Source of the DNA: Deltaproteobacteria bacterium
GTDB taxonomy: Bacteria; Myxococcota_A; UBA9160; SZUA-336
Assembly (NCBI GenBank): GCA_016875225.1
Contig: VGRW01000018.1
Coordinates: 1 to 56,273, forward strand
Reading direction: 5' to 3'
Length of the DNA: 56,273 nucleotides
Below are positions 35,916 to 44,101 of the stretch, one piece after another. Each line of letters begins with the position of its first letter. Position 1 is the stretch's first letter. The notes under the pieces are model-generated. The model did not search any database, was not told where the DNA came from, and was given only the letters and a program-made list of their open reading frames with translations. A program made the translations under genes and the position numbers.

Positions 35916-37456
35916 GGTACGAGCCTCGCAAAGACGCTCCGGAGCACCTCGAGCCTTCCCAAGCTCGACTGCGGCGGGAGCACGAAGAAGGATCCGCCCT
36001 CGAGGTGCGGCAGGGTTCCGCGCGCCGAGTCGGAGAGAGCCAGCCCCGGAGCGTCGGGCAGGAGCAGATGCACGATCGCACGGTTGCTGCGCGCCCGCAG
36101 GCGCGCCCAGACCGCCTCGGTCGCCTCGAGCGACGCACCGAACGGACCGGCCGGCAGGATGATCGCGCCGAGCATGCCGTATGCGGCCACGTCCCAGAGC
36201 GGAGCGTACGCCTCGCCCGCGGGCAAAGAGATCAGGCGCAGCGCGACGCCGTCGCCGAGCGGAACGTGTCCGACGGTGCCGAGCTCGCCGAGCCGCTGCG
36301 GCTCGCGCGCCATCCGCCCGTCGATGACGAAATGCGTGCTCGCGCGCAGCGCCGCGACGAATGCGCGCACCAGTGCGCGCTCCGGCGAGGCGATCACGAG
36401 CTTCAGCACCGGCCCCGCCTTGGGCCGCTGGGTCGCCGCCCACTCGCGCAGTCTGCGGACCTGCGGCGGCGAGAAGATCGCGGCCTCGCTCTCGGCAAAG
36501 CCGCCCTCCGGCGTGGTGCGGATCTGCTCGAGCCCGAGGAAGTCCCGCGCGAAGAGGTCGGAGAGGACGCGGAGCACCTGGTAGTCCGGAAACGGACAGT
36601 GGTCGATGATCTCGCCGATCTTGCGGTACGCCGTCAGGGCGTCGATCACCTCGCGCGTCAGCGGGTGGGAGATCGCCGGGATCTTCTCGCGCGGCACGCG
36701 CATCTCGAGCCGCAGCTCGGCGCCGGGCATGTCGCGCCGCAGCTTGTCCCACTCGTCCTTCTGCCGCACCCCCTCGAGGAGCAGCATGCGCAGGGGCTTC
36801 GAGATGCGCGCCGCGTCGCGCACGTCTCCCGGGATGAACTCGAAACGCCCTTCCTTCCAGCCGAGCATGCGATAGAGGGCCTTCTCGCCGACGACCGCCG
36901 TGCCGTCGACGAGCGGGATCATCGCGTCGATCACCTGGCCCGCGCGGATCGAGATGGTCGCCGACGCCGGCAGGCCGTCCTGCGCGATCCGCACGCTTCC
37001 GCTGCGCTGATTCATCTGGAAGATCTGCAGCAGGTCCGCGACGGGGATCTGCGCGAGCTTGCCCTCGATCTCCTTGTCGGAGCGGATCTCGCCGAAGCGC
37101 GCGCTGCGCTCGAGGATCAGGTCGAGGTGATCGAGCACGTCGGCCTCGAGCCAGGGCGCGACCACCGTGGCGTCGCGCGAATCCATCGAGATCGGCGCGT
37201 CGAGCTCGTCGTTGACCAGGAAGATGAACGAGACCGTCCGTGTGCGCGGGTTCCCACGCAGGATCTCGGCCAGGCGGACGCCGTCGATCACCGCTAGGTC
37301 GATCGGGCAGATCACCGCCTCGGGCACCCGTTCGAGCGCGAGCTCGAGCGCGGACGCGCCGTGGGGCGCGATCTCGACCAGATGCCCGCGGCCGGTGCAG
37401 GCTTCGGAGACCGCCTTCGCGCGGCCGCGGTCGTGATCGGCGATCAGCAGGCGCAT
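35912..37456 (-). CDS. Pseudo-receiver / DUF4388 (PATAN) / GTPase-like fusion protein
   Basis: 514 residues from the ATG used here; residue numbers in this entry count from a GTG three codons upstream (517 residues), which is equally possible. Residues 4-118 are a receiver fold (RLLIADHDRGRAKAV...) in which the phosphoacceptor position reads as Pro54 (VICPIDLAVIDG) and the Lys-Pro is Ala-Pro, so it is probably not phosphorylated. Residues about 132-213 are a PATAN/DUF4388 domain (EGKLAQIPVADLLQIFQMNQRSG...GRFEFIPGD). Residues about 350-517 align with the MglA-like GTPase family used in receiver-linked proteins, but the P-loop is ASPERALVR, the PGQ loop is PAGE and no NKxD is seen, so it should not bind GTP. 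The gene is 1 bp after the stop of the upstream receiver-GAF-GGDEF gene. Confidence 0.82.
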   Translation of the reverse strand: MRLLIADHDRGRAKAVSEACTGRGHLVEIAPHGASALELALERVPEAVICPIDLAVIDGVRLAEILRGNPRTRTVSFIFLVNDELDAPISMDSRDATVVAPWLEADVLDHLDLILERSARFGEIRSDKEIEGKLAQIPVADLLQIFQMNQRSGSVRIAQDGLPASATISIRAGQVIDAMIPLVDGTAVVGEKALYRMLGWKEGRFEFIPGDVRDAARISKPLRMLLLEGVRQKDEWDKLRRDMPGAELRLEMRVPREKIPAISHPLTREVIDALTAYRKIGEIIDHCPFPDYQVLRVLSDLFARDFLGLEQIRTTPEGGFAESEAAIFSPPQVRRLREWAATQRPKAGPVLKLVIASPERALVRAFVAALRASTHFVIDGRMAREPQRLGELGTVGHVPLGDGVALRLISLPAGEAYAPLWDVAAYGMLGAIILPAGPFGASLEATEAVWARLRARSNRAIVHLLLPDAPGLALSDSARGTLPHLEGGSFFVLPPQSSLGRLEVLRSVFARLVP

Positions 37457-37457
37457 G

Positions 37458-39254
37458 CTAGCCACGCACCCCGAAGCCCGTCTCGGCGCGCAGCCGGAAG
37501 GTCATGTGCTCGATCAGCACCGGGTCGTTCGAGTGGTAGATCGGCCGAGCGCCGTCCGAGCGCGGCTTGCCGGCCACGAGCGCGTAGGGCGGGCCCTCGC
37601 CGAAGCGAACGATCCACGAGGTGTCCGTCGACACGTTCGGCGGAAGCGAGAGCGCAGTCACCGCCGGCCCGGAGGGGATCGTGTCGCCATCGGTGGCGAC
37701 GAAGATCTCGGTCGCGGACTCCGTGTCGCCGAGCGCGGCGAGCGGAGCCAGGAAGCGGGGTCGCTCCGGTCCGGGCGCCAGGAAGAGCAGACCGCGGTCG
37801 CGCGGCCGCGAAGCCAGATCGTTGATCAGGAGCTCCGCCGCCTCGCCGGCGAAGTCGCGCGGCAACCACTGAGCCCGGTCGAGCAGGCGCGCGCCGATCG
37901 CCGAGAGCGGCGTCTCGGGCTGGATTCCCAGCTCGTGCACGACGCTCTGGTGCTCCTCGTGGACACGCCGCTGCGCGGCGGCCGCGAGCGCCTCGAGCGT
38001 CTCGCCGTCCGTCGGGGAGTTGGCCACTCCAAGCGCCGGGCTCGCCGAGAGGCGGGCCTCGCCGAGCACGTCCCGCAGGCGCTGCGCGATCCGTCGCTTC
38101 AGCACGACACCACCGAGCGAGTCGGTATCCGTCACCAGCACCCAGAAGCGGCGCCCTTCCTCGGCCGCGAGCACGTCGGTCGTGCGCAGCGTGCGCCGGA
38201 AGGCCGTCACGATCGCGGGCAGGATCGCGAAATCCCTCTCGGCGTCGAAGTTCTCGAGGTCCACGCAGAGCAGCGACAGGCGACGGCCGAAGCGGTGCGC
38301 CTTGTGCACCTCGGTCCGGCCGACCTCTTCGAGAAACTCGCGGCCCGGCAGCCCCGTTCGGCCGTCGCGGAAGCTCGAGCTGACCAGCCGCACGCGCTCC
38401 TGTGCGACCTCCAGGGCCAGCGACGCGACCTCGCCGAGCTGCGCCGCGAGCTCGTGCTCGCGCGCCCCGAATCCCGTCGCTCCCTGTGCCGAGAGCCGCG
38501 CCAGCCCGATCAAACGTCCCTCGCGCGTGAACGGAACCAGCAGGGACGGCAAGCCGGCGCCGGCGCCCGGCTCGACGACGGGGCGACCCTCGAGCAGCGT
38601 CGCGGCGAGGGGGCCCGATTCCGCCTTGCGGACCTCGGCCGTGGCCACGGCCGGCGGCTCGCCAACGACGAGCGTGCGACCGAGCTCGCCTTCGGGGCGC
38701 GGCTCGGCCCAGATCTCGACCGTTCGTGCGCGAGTCTCGAGCTCGAGCAGCTCGGCAAGCCGGCGCGCGACGCCCTCGGTCGATCGCTCGCCGAAGAGCG
38801 CGACCGACCGCTCGAGGACGGAGATGCGCCCCATCAGCCGCAGGTTCTCGTCGATCAGGCCGCTCTCGGCGACGTCCGCACGGAGCGGCTTCAGCAGCCG
38901 CGCGACGGCGTCCAGGAGCGCCTTGCGCTCGACCGGCTTCTGCAGGCAGTCGCCGGACCCGGCGCGCAGCGCCGCGACGCCCCAGCGGGGATCCACCGAG
39001 CTGCTCACCGCCAGCAGGGCCGCCGCCGGCCAGCGAGCCCGCATCCGGGCGACCGCGCCGGGAACGTCGGGCCCGACCTGCAGCGGATCGAAGATCAGCA
39101 GGTCCGGGGCATCGCCGGCGCCCAGCGCGCTGGCGAGCTTGCCCTCGGACTCGGCGGCGCGGACCGCGTGGCCCGCCTCGGAGAGCACGCCTTCGACGAA
39201 GCTCCGGAAGTAGAGCTGATCGTCGATCGCCAGTATCCGCGCCTTGGGAGCCAA
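37458..39254 (-). CDS. Response regulator with GAF and degenerate GGDEF domains
   Basis: 598 residues. The receiver (1-120) is intact: D11-D12, phosphoacceptor D56 and K106. Residues about 155-290 are GAF-like; about 295-440 is a GGDEF-fold domain (DGRTGLPGREFLEEV...LSLLCVDLENFDAERDF) whose active-site loop reads EGRRF instead of GGDEF, so it cannot make c-di-GMP. It keeps an RTTD (357-360) where the inhibitory-site RxxD would be. Residues 441-598 are a C-terminal domain I do not recognise. The TTG start has a GAGGAG ribosome site. It is the first gene of a three-gene operon and its phosphorylation is the likely input. Confidence 0.82.
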   Translation of the reverse strand: MAPKARILAIDDQLYFRSFVEGVLSEAGHAVRAAESEGKLASALGAGDAPDLLIFDPLQVGPDVPGAVARMRARWPAAALLAVSSSVDPRWGVAALRAGSGDCLQKPVERKALLDAVARLLKPLRADVAESGLIDENLRLMGRISVLERSVALFGERSTEGVARRLAELLELETRARTVEIWAEPRPEGELGRTLVVGEPPAVATAEVRKAESGPLAATLLEGRPVVEPGAGAGLPSLLVPFTREGRLIGLARLSAQGATGFGAREHELAAQLGEVASLALEVAQERVRLVSSSFRDGRTGLPGREFLEEVGRTEVHKAHRFGRRLSLLCVDLENFDAERDFAILPAIVTAFRRTLRTTDVLAAEEGRRFWVLVTDTDSLGGVVLKRRIAQRLRDVLGEARLSASPALGVANSPTDGETLEALAAAAQRRVHEEHQSVVHELGIQPETPLSAIGARLLDRAQWLPRDFAGEAAELLINDLASRPRDRGLLFLAPGPERPRFLAPLAALGDTESATEIFVATDGDTIPSGPAVTALSLPPNVSTDTSWIVRFGEGPPYALVAGKPRSDGARPIYHSNDPVLIEHMTFRLRAETGFGVRG

Positions 39255-39365
39255 TCCTCTCCTCGGTCCGCGCCGCGACGCGGTCCCTGCTCGAGCGCGA
39301 ACGAGTCTCCTCGAATGCGCCTCGAGCTTACTGATTCTTCCTTGTCGGCGCTGAGCGGGTTTTTT

Positions 39366-40787
39366 TCAGCTCGCGCGGGGCGCGGCGACGCCGAGCAGCG
39401 AGTGCGGCGTGCACCCGGTGACGTCCACTTGGAGATAGCTCCCGAGCTCGATCGGCTCCGTGGCGCGGAAGTTCACGATTCGGTGCTCAGGACTGCGACC
39501 GGTCAGCTGGCCCGAGCCCTGCCGGCTCGAGCCTTCGACGAGCACCTCCGTCCGCCTGCCGACAAGCGCGCCGTGCGCATCGAGCGTGAGCTGGCGCTGC
39601 AGATCTTGAACGCGCTCCAGACGAGCTTGCACGACGGCGTCGTCGAGCTCGCCGAGCCGATGGCGCTCTGCCGGGGTGCCGGGTCGCTCGGAGTACTTGA
39701 ACGAATAGCTGTCGGTGAAGCGGACCTCGTCCATCAGCGCGAGCGTCTGTTCGAAATCCGCCTCGGTCTCGGTCGGGTAGCCGACGATCAGATCGGTCGT
39801 GATCGCGATCCCGGGCCGCGCCTGCCGGACCCGCTCGATGACCTCGAGGTAGGTCTCTCGGTCGTAGCGGCGGCTCATGGCCTCGAGCACCCGGGACGAG
39901 CCGCTCTGCACGGGCAGGTGCAGATGCGGGCACAGCTCGGGGACCTCCGCGAAGGCGCGGACCAGCTCAGGGGTGACGAAGCGAGGGTGCGGGCTCGTGA
40001 AGCGGATTCGCCGGATTCCAGGGATCTCGGCCACCCGTCGGATCAGGTCGGCGAACGCGAGCTCACCCTCGACCTGTCCCGGTCGGGCGCGGCCGTAGGC
40101 GTTCACGGTCTGGCCGAGAAGCGTGACCTCGCTGGTTCCGGCCGCGGCCAGGACCCGGATCTCCTCGACGATCCGGGCGCTCGGGCGGCTCACCTCGCGG
40201 CCGCGGGTCCTGGGGACGACGCAGTAGGAGCAGAAGAGGTCGCAGCCCTCCATCACGGTGACGAAGGCGCGCCCGGGCGTGGGCGAGGCATATCCGGGGT
40301 GTCGTCCGGGCAAGTCGAAGCGGGTCCCGGCCGGGTCGTCGTAGTCGACCCGCAGGCTGCGCTCGCGCTCGCGAGCCGCGCGAACCATCGCCGGCAGATG
40401 CACCAGGTTCTGCGGGCCGAAGGCGAAGTCGAGCCGTGGAAAGCGGCGCAGCAGAGCCTCGCCCTCCTGCTGCGCGACGCAGCCTCCGACGCCGACGATC
40501 AGGCCCGGCTCGGTGCGCTTGCGCGCGAGCAGGATGCCGAGCTCCGTATAGAGTCGGTGCTCCGCCTTCTCGCGGACCGAGCAGGTGTAGATCACGACGA
40601 CGTCGGCGGCCTCGCATCGATCGCTCGCGGTCATTCCCGCGTGGTGCAGAAGATTGGCCATCTTCTGGGCGTCGTGCTGGTTCATCTGACAGCCGAAGGT
40701 GAGGACGTGGAATCGCCCCGAGGGGAGAGCTTCGAGCGTTGGTCGAGCCGGCACCTCGCTGGAAAAGTCGCGATCAGGCGAAGACAT
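39366..40787 (-). CDS. miaB: tRNA-2-methylthio-N6-dimethylallyladenosine synthase
   Basis: 473-residue radical-SAM methylthiotransferase acting on i6A37 of tRNAs. Auxiliary-cluster cysteines C33 (FGCQMN), C69 (YTCSV) and C103 (GGCVAQ); radical-SAM cysteines C182, C186, C189 (CDLFCSYC); C-terminal TRAM domain (VLVEGSSRQGSGQLTGRSPEHRIVNF). The ATG has a GAGGAA ribosome site. Its 301-bp upstream region holds the putative small RNA on the opposite strand. Confidence 0.96.
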   Translation of the reverse strand: MSSPDRDFSSEVPARPTLEALPSGRFHVLTFGCQMNQHDAQKMANLLHHAGMTASDRCEAADVVVIYTCSVREKAEHRLYTELGILLARKRTEPGLIVGVGGCVAQQEGEALLRRFPRLDFAFGPQNLVHLPAMVRAARERERSLRVDYDDPAGTRFDLPGRHPGYASPTPGRAFVTVMEGCDLFCSYCVVPRTRGREVSRPSARIVEEIRVLAAAGTSEVTLLGQTVNAYGRARPGQVEGELAFADLIRRVAEIPGIRRIRFTSPHPRFVTPELVRAFAEVPELCPHLHLPVQSGSSRVLEAMSRRYDRETYLEVIERVRQARPGIAITTDLIVGYPTETEADFEQTLALMDEVRFTDSYSFKYSERPGTPAERHRLGELDDAVVQARLERVQDLQRQLTLDAHGALVGRRTEVLVEGSSRQGSGQLTGRSPEHRIVNFRATEPIELGSYLQVDVTGCTPHSLLGVAAPRAS

Positions 40788-40864
40788 GGCGGAGATTCCT
40801 CAATCGTCCGATTGGATGCTCATGAGCGGCCGGCACCGCCCGGTTTGAACGCTTGAAAAGACGA

Positions 40865-40892
40865 TTGACATCGCCGACCGTCCCGGCATAAC
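40865..40892 (+). promoter_or_regulatory. Candidate promoter of the 40899-41072 RNA
   Basis: TTGACA (40865-40870, exact -35 consensus), a 16-nt spacer, then CATAAC (40887-40892, 4/6 to TATAAT). No protein gene starts downstream on this strand; what follows is the structured region. Confidence 0.5.
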
Positions 40893-40898
40893 CTGTCC

Positions 40899-41072
40899 AC
40901 AGTCGGGCACCCATCGATAGGAGACAGGATCCGACGAAGTTCTCACGGAGAAGGCGGTGGAGACGACATTTCGGCTTTGAAATGTCCAACCTCTCACCCC
41001 CCACAGTCGCCACCGCCCTCTCCGACCCATCGACAGCCCCGGTAACCTGACGGTTGCCGGGGCTGTTCGCGT
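40899..41072 (+). ncRNA. Putative structured small RNA of about 175 nt
   Basis: This is most of the only gene-free stretch above 300 bp (40788-41088). A consensus-type promoter leads in and a hairpin closes it. Between them are a 14-bp stem with one mismatch, 40947-40960 (GGAGAAGGCGGTGG) with 41010-41023 (CCACCGCCCTCTCC); a perfect 8-bp hairpin inside it, 40965-40986 (GACATTTC/GAAATGTC); and an outer pairing GTCGG (40902-40906) with CCGAC (41022-41026) or, alternatively, with CCGAC at 40931-40935. It does not match the 6S, 4.5S, tmRNA or RNase P motifs I know. Size and rod-like form are 6S-like, but I cannot assign it. No open frame in it is convincing. The structure also reads on the minus strand as a miaB leader, so strand is inferred from the promoter. 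Confidence 0.45.
41034..41065 (+). terminator. Strong hairpin, possible terminator of the small RNA
   Basis: CAGCCCCGGTAACC (41034-41047) pairs with GGTTGCCGGGGCTG (41052-41065) over a TGAC loop, 14 bp with one G-T pair. On the plus strand it is followed by TTCGCGTTCT, partly T-rich. It could also end the VWA-gene transcript coming from the other side. Confidence 0.55.
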
Positions 41073-41088
41073 TCTGGCGGTCGGCGCC

Positions 41089-42498
41089 TCAGAGCACGAG
41101 CTTGTCGACCAGTCGCGTGAGCTGCTTCAGGTTCCGGCACTCCTCGGCGACGTCGGTGTACGGCAGATACTTGTCCATCACGCTGTCACCGAACCCCCAG
41201 GCCCCGGGCGCCTCCGGATTGATCCAGATCACGTTCTTCGCCTTCGAGTGCACTTCGCGCAGGCACCACGCGCGCGGATCGTTGTAGTTGTTTCGCGCGT
41301 CCCCGATCACGACGACGGTGGTCCGGTTGTCGATCGCGGAGAGGAAGTCGCGCCAGAAGGTGTGGAAGGCCATGCCGAAATTGGAGCGCGTGTAGGGGTT
41401 GATCACTTCGCCGCCGTCGAGCGCCAGGTCGATCGCATCGAAGATGTCGTGGTCGCGGAAGAGCTGGCTGACCTCGCCGAGCTCCGCGACGAAAACGAAG
41501 CTGCGCACCTTGGTGAAGCAGTCCTGCAGGCTGAAGATGAACTGCAGGAAGAAGCGCGAGACGTTCGCCACCGAGCTCGAAATGTCGCAGAGCACGACCA
41601 GCTTGGGCTTTTCCTTCTTGCGTTGCTTGAAGACCAGCTCGAACGGCACGCCCCCGTGCGCCATGTTCCGCCGCATGGTGGTTTTCAGGTCGAACTTGCC
41701 GCGGCGCTCGCGCTTGCGGCGCATCGTGATCACGCTCTTGAGCTTCTGCGCCAGCCGTTGGACGACCTCGCGGAGCCGGCGCAGGTCGTCCTCGGTCAGG
41801 TTGTAGAAGCTCTTCTCGAGCAGGCTCTCGCGGCGGAACCGCTCGATGTAGTCGTGGTTCTGCTTGTCGAGCTCGCGCTCCGCGAACTGCCGCACCGCGC
41901 GACGGGCGGCCTCCTGGACCGCCTTCAGCAGCGCCTCGAGCTCGCCGAGGCGCGCCTCGTCCATTCCCTCTTCGCGCAGACGCTCGATCAGCGACTTCAG
42001 CTCGCCGCCCGCCCCTTCCATGTCCATCTGCTCGATCATCCGACGCGAGAAGAAGCCGATCTGCAGCATGTTCCGGATGTTCTGGACCTCGGACTGCTCC
42101 CCGGCCTGCTGGATCAGCTGCTCGAGCGCGTTCGCGTCCATGCTGAGGAGCGCCTTGGCGAGCTCGGACAGGTCGATGTCCATGTTCTCGAGCATCTCGC
42201 GCAGCTGCTCGAGCAGCCGCTCGAGGTCGAAGTCCCCGGGCATGCCGCCGAGCGCCTGCTTCAGCTCGCTCTGCAGCTGGTCGTGGAAGCCGGACCAGAA
42301 CAGGTCGAAGAGCCGGTCGTAGGTATCGATGTCGTCGCCGCGTTTCACCATCGTGGCGCGCAGAGCGTCCTTGAACAGCTCGCGGTCCTCGAGCGGCATC
42401 TCGTCGATGGCGGTGAAGGCGTCGAGCGACTCCGCCACCGATACGCGCACGCCTGCCTTCCTCAGCAGGTTCGTGAACTCGACGATCTTCTTCTCCAT
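41089..42498 (-). CDS. CoxE-like VWA domain protein
   Basis: 469 residues. A long helical, Glu/Leu-rich N-terminal part (1-260) is followed by a von Willebrand factor A domain with MIDAS DISSS at 305-309, TRSNFGMAFHTFW and the third element VVIGDARNNY. This is the usual partner of MoxR AAA+ ATPases (as in CoxD/CoxE) in assembly or remodelling of enzyme complexes. The target here is unknown. The start is 1 bp after the MoxR gene. Confidence 0.9.
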   Translation of the reverse strand: MEKKIVEFTNLLRKAGVRVSVAESLDAFTAIDEMPLEDRELFKDALRATMVKRGDDIDTYDRLFDLFWSGFHDQLQSELKQALGGMPGDFDLERLLEQLREMLENMDIDLSELAKALLSMDANALEQLIQQAGEQSEVQNIRNMLQIGFFSRRMIEQMDMEGAGGELKSLIERLREEGMDEARLGELEALLKAVQEAARRAVRQFAERELDKQNHDYIERFRRESLLEKSFYNLTEDDLRRLREVVQRLAQKLKSVITMRRKRERRGKFDLKTTMRRNMAHGGVPFELVFKQRKKEKPKLVVLCDISSSVANVSRFFLQFIFSLQDCFTKVRSFVFVAELGEVSQLFRDHDIFDAIDLALDGGEVINPYTRSNFGMAFHTFWRDFLSAIDNRTTVVVIGDARNNYNDPRAWCLREVHSKAKNVIWINPEAPGAWGFGDSVMDKYLPYTDVAEECRNLKQLTRLVDKLVL

Positions 42499-42499
42499 C

Positions 42500-43498
42500 T
42501 CAGTGCAGCACGCTCTTCTTGGCGGCCGGGGCGGCGGGCGCCGGCGCGGTCGGCGCGGGTTGAGAGCTCTGGGCCGCCTTCTCGGCGGCCTTCTTCTGAA
42601 GCAGCGCGTTCAGCTCGCTCTGCGCCTTCGCGATGTCGCCCTGGTGCTTCAGGATCACGCTCATCGTCTCGTTCACGAGCTCGGCGTCGAGGGCGTCCGC
42701 GTTCAGGACCATCAGCGCCCTCGCCCAGTCGAGCGTCTCCGAGATCGACGGCGTCTTCTTCAGGTCCAGCTTCCGAATCCGCTGCACCAGCTCGACGATG
42801 TCCTGGACCAGGCGATCGCCGATCCCGGGCACCTTCAACTCGAGGATGCGGATCTCCTCCTCGGTGGACGGGAAGTCGATGTGCAGGTGCAGACAGCGGC
42901 GCTTCAGCGCGTCGGTCATCTCGCGCGCATCGTTCGAGGTCAGGAAGACCAGGGGAAGGTTCTTCGCCTGGATCGTGCCGATCTCCGGGACGCTGACCGT
43001 GTAGTCCGACAGAACCTCCAGGAGGAACGCCTCGAACTCCGGGTCGGACTTGTCGACCTCGTCGATCAGCAGCAGAACCGGCTCGTCCGAGGTGATCGCC
43101 TTCAGCAACGGACGCGCGACGATGAAGCGCTCGCTGAAGAACACGTCGTCCTGGGCGGCGATCCGCTCGGAGGCGTCCTTCAGGGTCTTCGCCCCCTGGA
43201 TCACCTCGCCGATCTTGTCGCGAAGCATCTGCGTGTAGAGCAGCTGCTTGGAGTACTCCCACTCGTACAGCGCCTTGGACTCGTCCAGGCCTTCGTAGCA
43301 CTGCAGCCGGATCAGCTTGCGTCCGACCGCTGCCGCGACCACCTTCGCGAGGTCGGTCTTGCCGACGCCGGCGGGGCCCTCGACGAGCACGGGCTTGTTC
43401 AGCTTCGAAGCCAGGTACACCACCGTCGCGATCTTCTTTCCGGCGATGTAGTTCTGGTCGAGCAGACGCTTCTGGACCTCTTCCACGGTATCGAACAT
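42500..43498 (-). CDS. MoxR-family AAA+ ATPase
   Basis: 332 residues. Walker A GPAGVGKTD, Walker B VLLLIDEVDKSDPEFEAFLLE, sensor 1 LVFLTSNDARE, and arginine-finger region DALKRRCLHLHIDFPS; the C-terminus ends in a Pro/Ala-rich tail (APTAPAPAAPAAKKSVLH). It works with VWA proteins as an ATP-driven chaperone for metal or subunit insertion. The ATG at 43498 has a GGGAGA ribosome site; the longer frame upstream is not used. Confidence 0.94.
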   Translation of the reverse strand: MFDTVEEVQKRLLDQNYIAGKKIATVVYLASKLNKPVLVEGPAGVGKTDLAKVVAAAVGRKLIRLQCYEGLDESKALYEWEYSKQLLYTQMLRDKIGEVIQGAKTLKDASERIAAQDDVFFSERFIVARPLLKAITSDEPVLLLIDEVDKSDPEFEAFLLEVLSDYTVSVPEIGTIQAKNLPLVFLTSNDAREMTDALKRRCLHLHIDFPSTEEEIRILELKVPGIGDRLVQDIVELVQRIRKLDLKKTPSISETLDWARALMVLNADALDAELVNETMSVILKHQGDIAKAQSELNALLQKKAAEKAAQSSQPAPTAPAPAAPAAKKSVLH

Positions 43499-43515
43499 CC
43501 CGTCTCCCTTGACCG

Positions 43516-44097
43516 CTAGCGCGCGTTCGCGGCGCGAATCGGCCTCTTCTCCATGCTCGGCTCCGTGGCCCTTGCCAGAAGCTCTTCCAACCACTGCTCG
43601 CGCATACGCTGCAGGCGCACGCCGTACTCCAGAATCATACGCCTGTACGGATCCGCCTGGCGCGGCTCGAGATCCGCGAGCACCCGTTCCAGGCGTTCGG
43701 CGCGGCGCGAGGTCTCCGCCAGTCGCGCGCGCACCTGCGTCGCGGCGGCGTCCGGCGTGAGATTGCCAAAGAAGCTGCAGCGCTGCAGGAACGCGTCGCG
43801 CCAGAAGAACCCCAGCCGCTCGCCCGCCTCGTCGGGAGCGCCGTCCTCGAGCCAGCGCTGGAACACCTCGCGGCCCGCCTCGGTCACGCGATACAGGTGT
43901 TTGGTCGGGTGGCTTCGCTGCTCCACGACCTCTTTCGTGATCCAGCCGCGCGCCTCGAGCTTGGCGAGCGCGGGGTAGAGCTGCCCGTCGTTCAGGCCGA
44001 GATCCTTCGAGAGCATCTCCTCCAGGCGTTTCCGGATCGAGTACCCGTGCGCGGGCGCATCCAGCAGGACGCCGAGGAGCGTGTGCGAGACGGACAT
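43516..44097 (-). CDS. PadR-family transcriptional regulator
   Basis: 193 residues. Winged-helix N-domain (SVSHTLLGVLLDAPAHGYSIRKRLEEML...DGQLYPALAKLEARGWITKE) and a helical C-terminal dimerisation domain with a Vir-act-alpha type layout. It lies 4 bp after ribBA and 17 bp before moxR on the same strand, so it is inside the ribBA-moxR-VWA unit. A 17-bp inverted repeat upstream of ribBA is a good candidate operator. Confidence 0.9.
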   Translation of the reverse strand: MSVSHTLLGVLLDAPAHGYSIRKRLEEMLSKDLGLNDGQLYPALAKLEARGWITKEVVEQRSHPTKHLYRVTEAGREVFQRWLEDGAPDEAGERLGFFWRDAFLQRCSFFGNLTPDAAATQVRARLAETSRRAERLERVLADLEPRQADPYRRMILEYGVRLQRMREQWLEELLARATEPSMEKRPIRAANAR

Positions 44098-44101
44098 ACT
44101 T

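Noticed and set aside
39347-39366. T7 run after GAGCGGG as a plus-strand terminator
   Set aside because: No stable stem of useful length precedes it and no plus-strand gene ends there; on the minus strand it is only the A-run at the miaB stop.
40774-41030. Two open frames of 76-79 codons on the minus strand upstream of miaB as a small gene or transposase remnant
   Set aside because: They overlap each other in different frames, have no recognised motif, and cover the inverted-repeat RNA region. I could not match them to an IS family.
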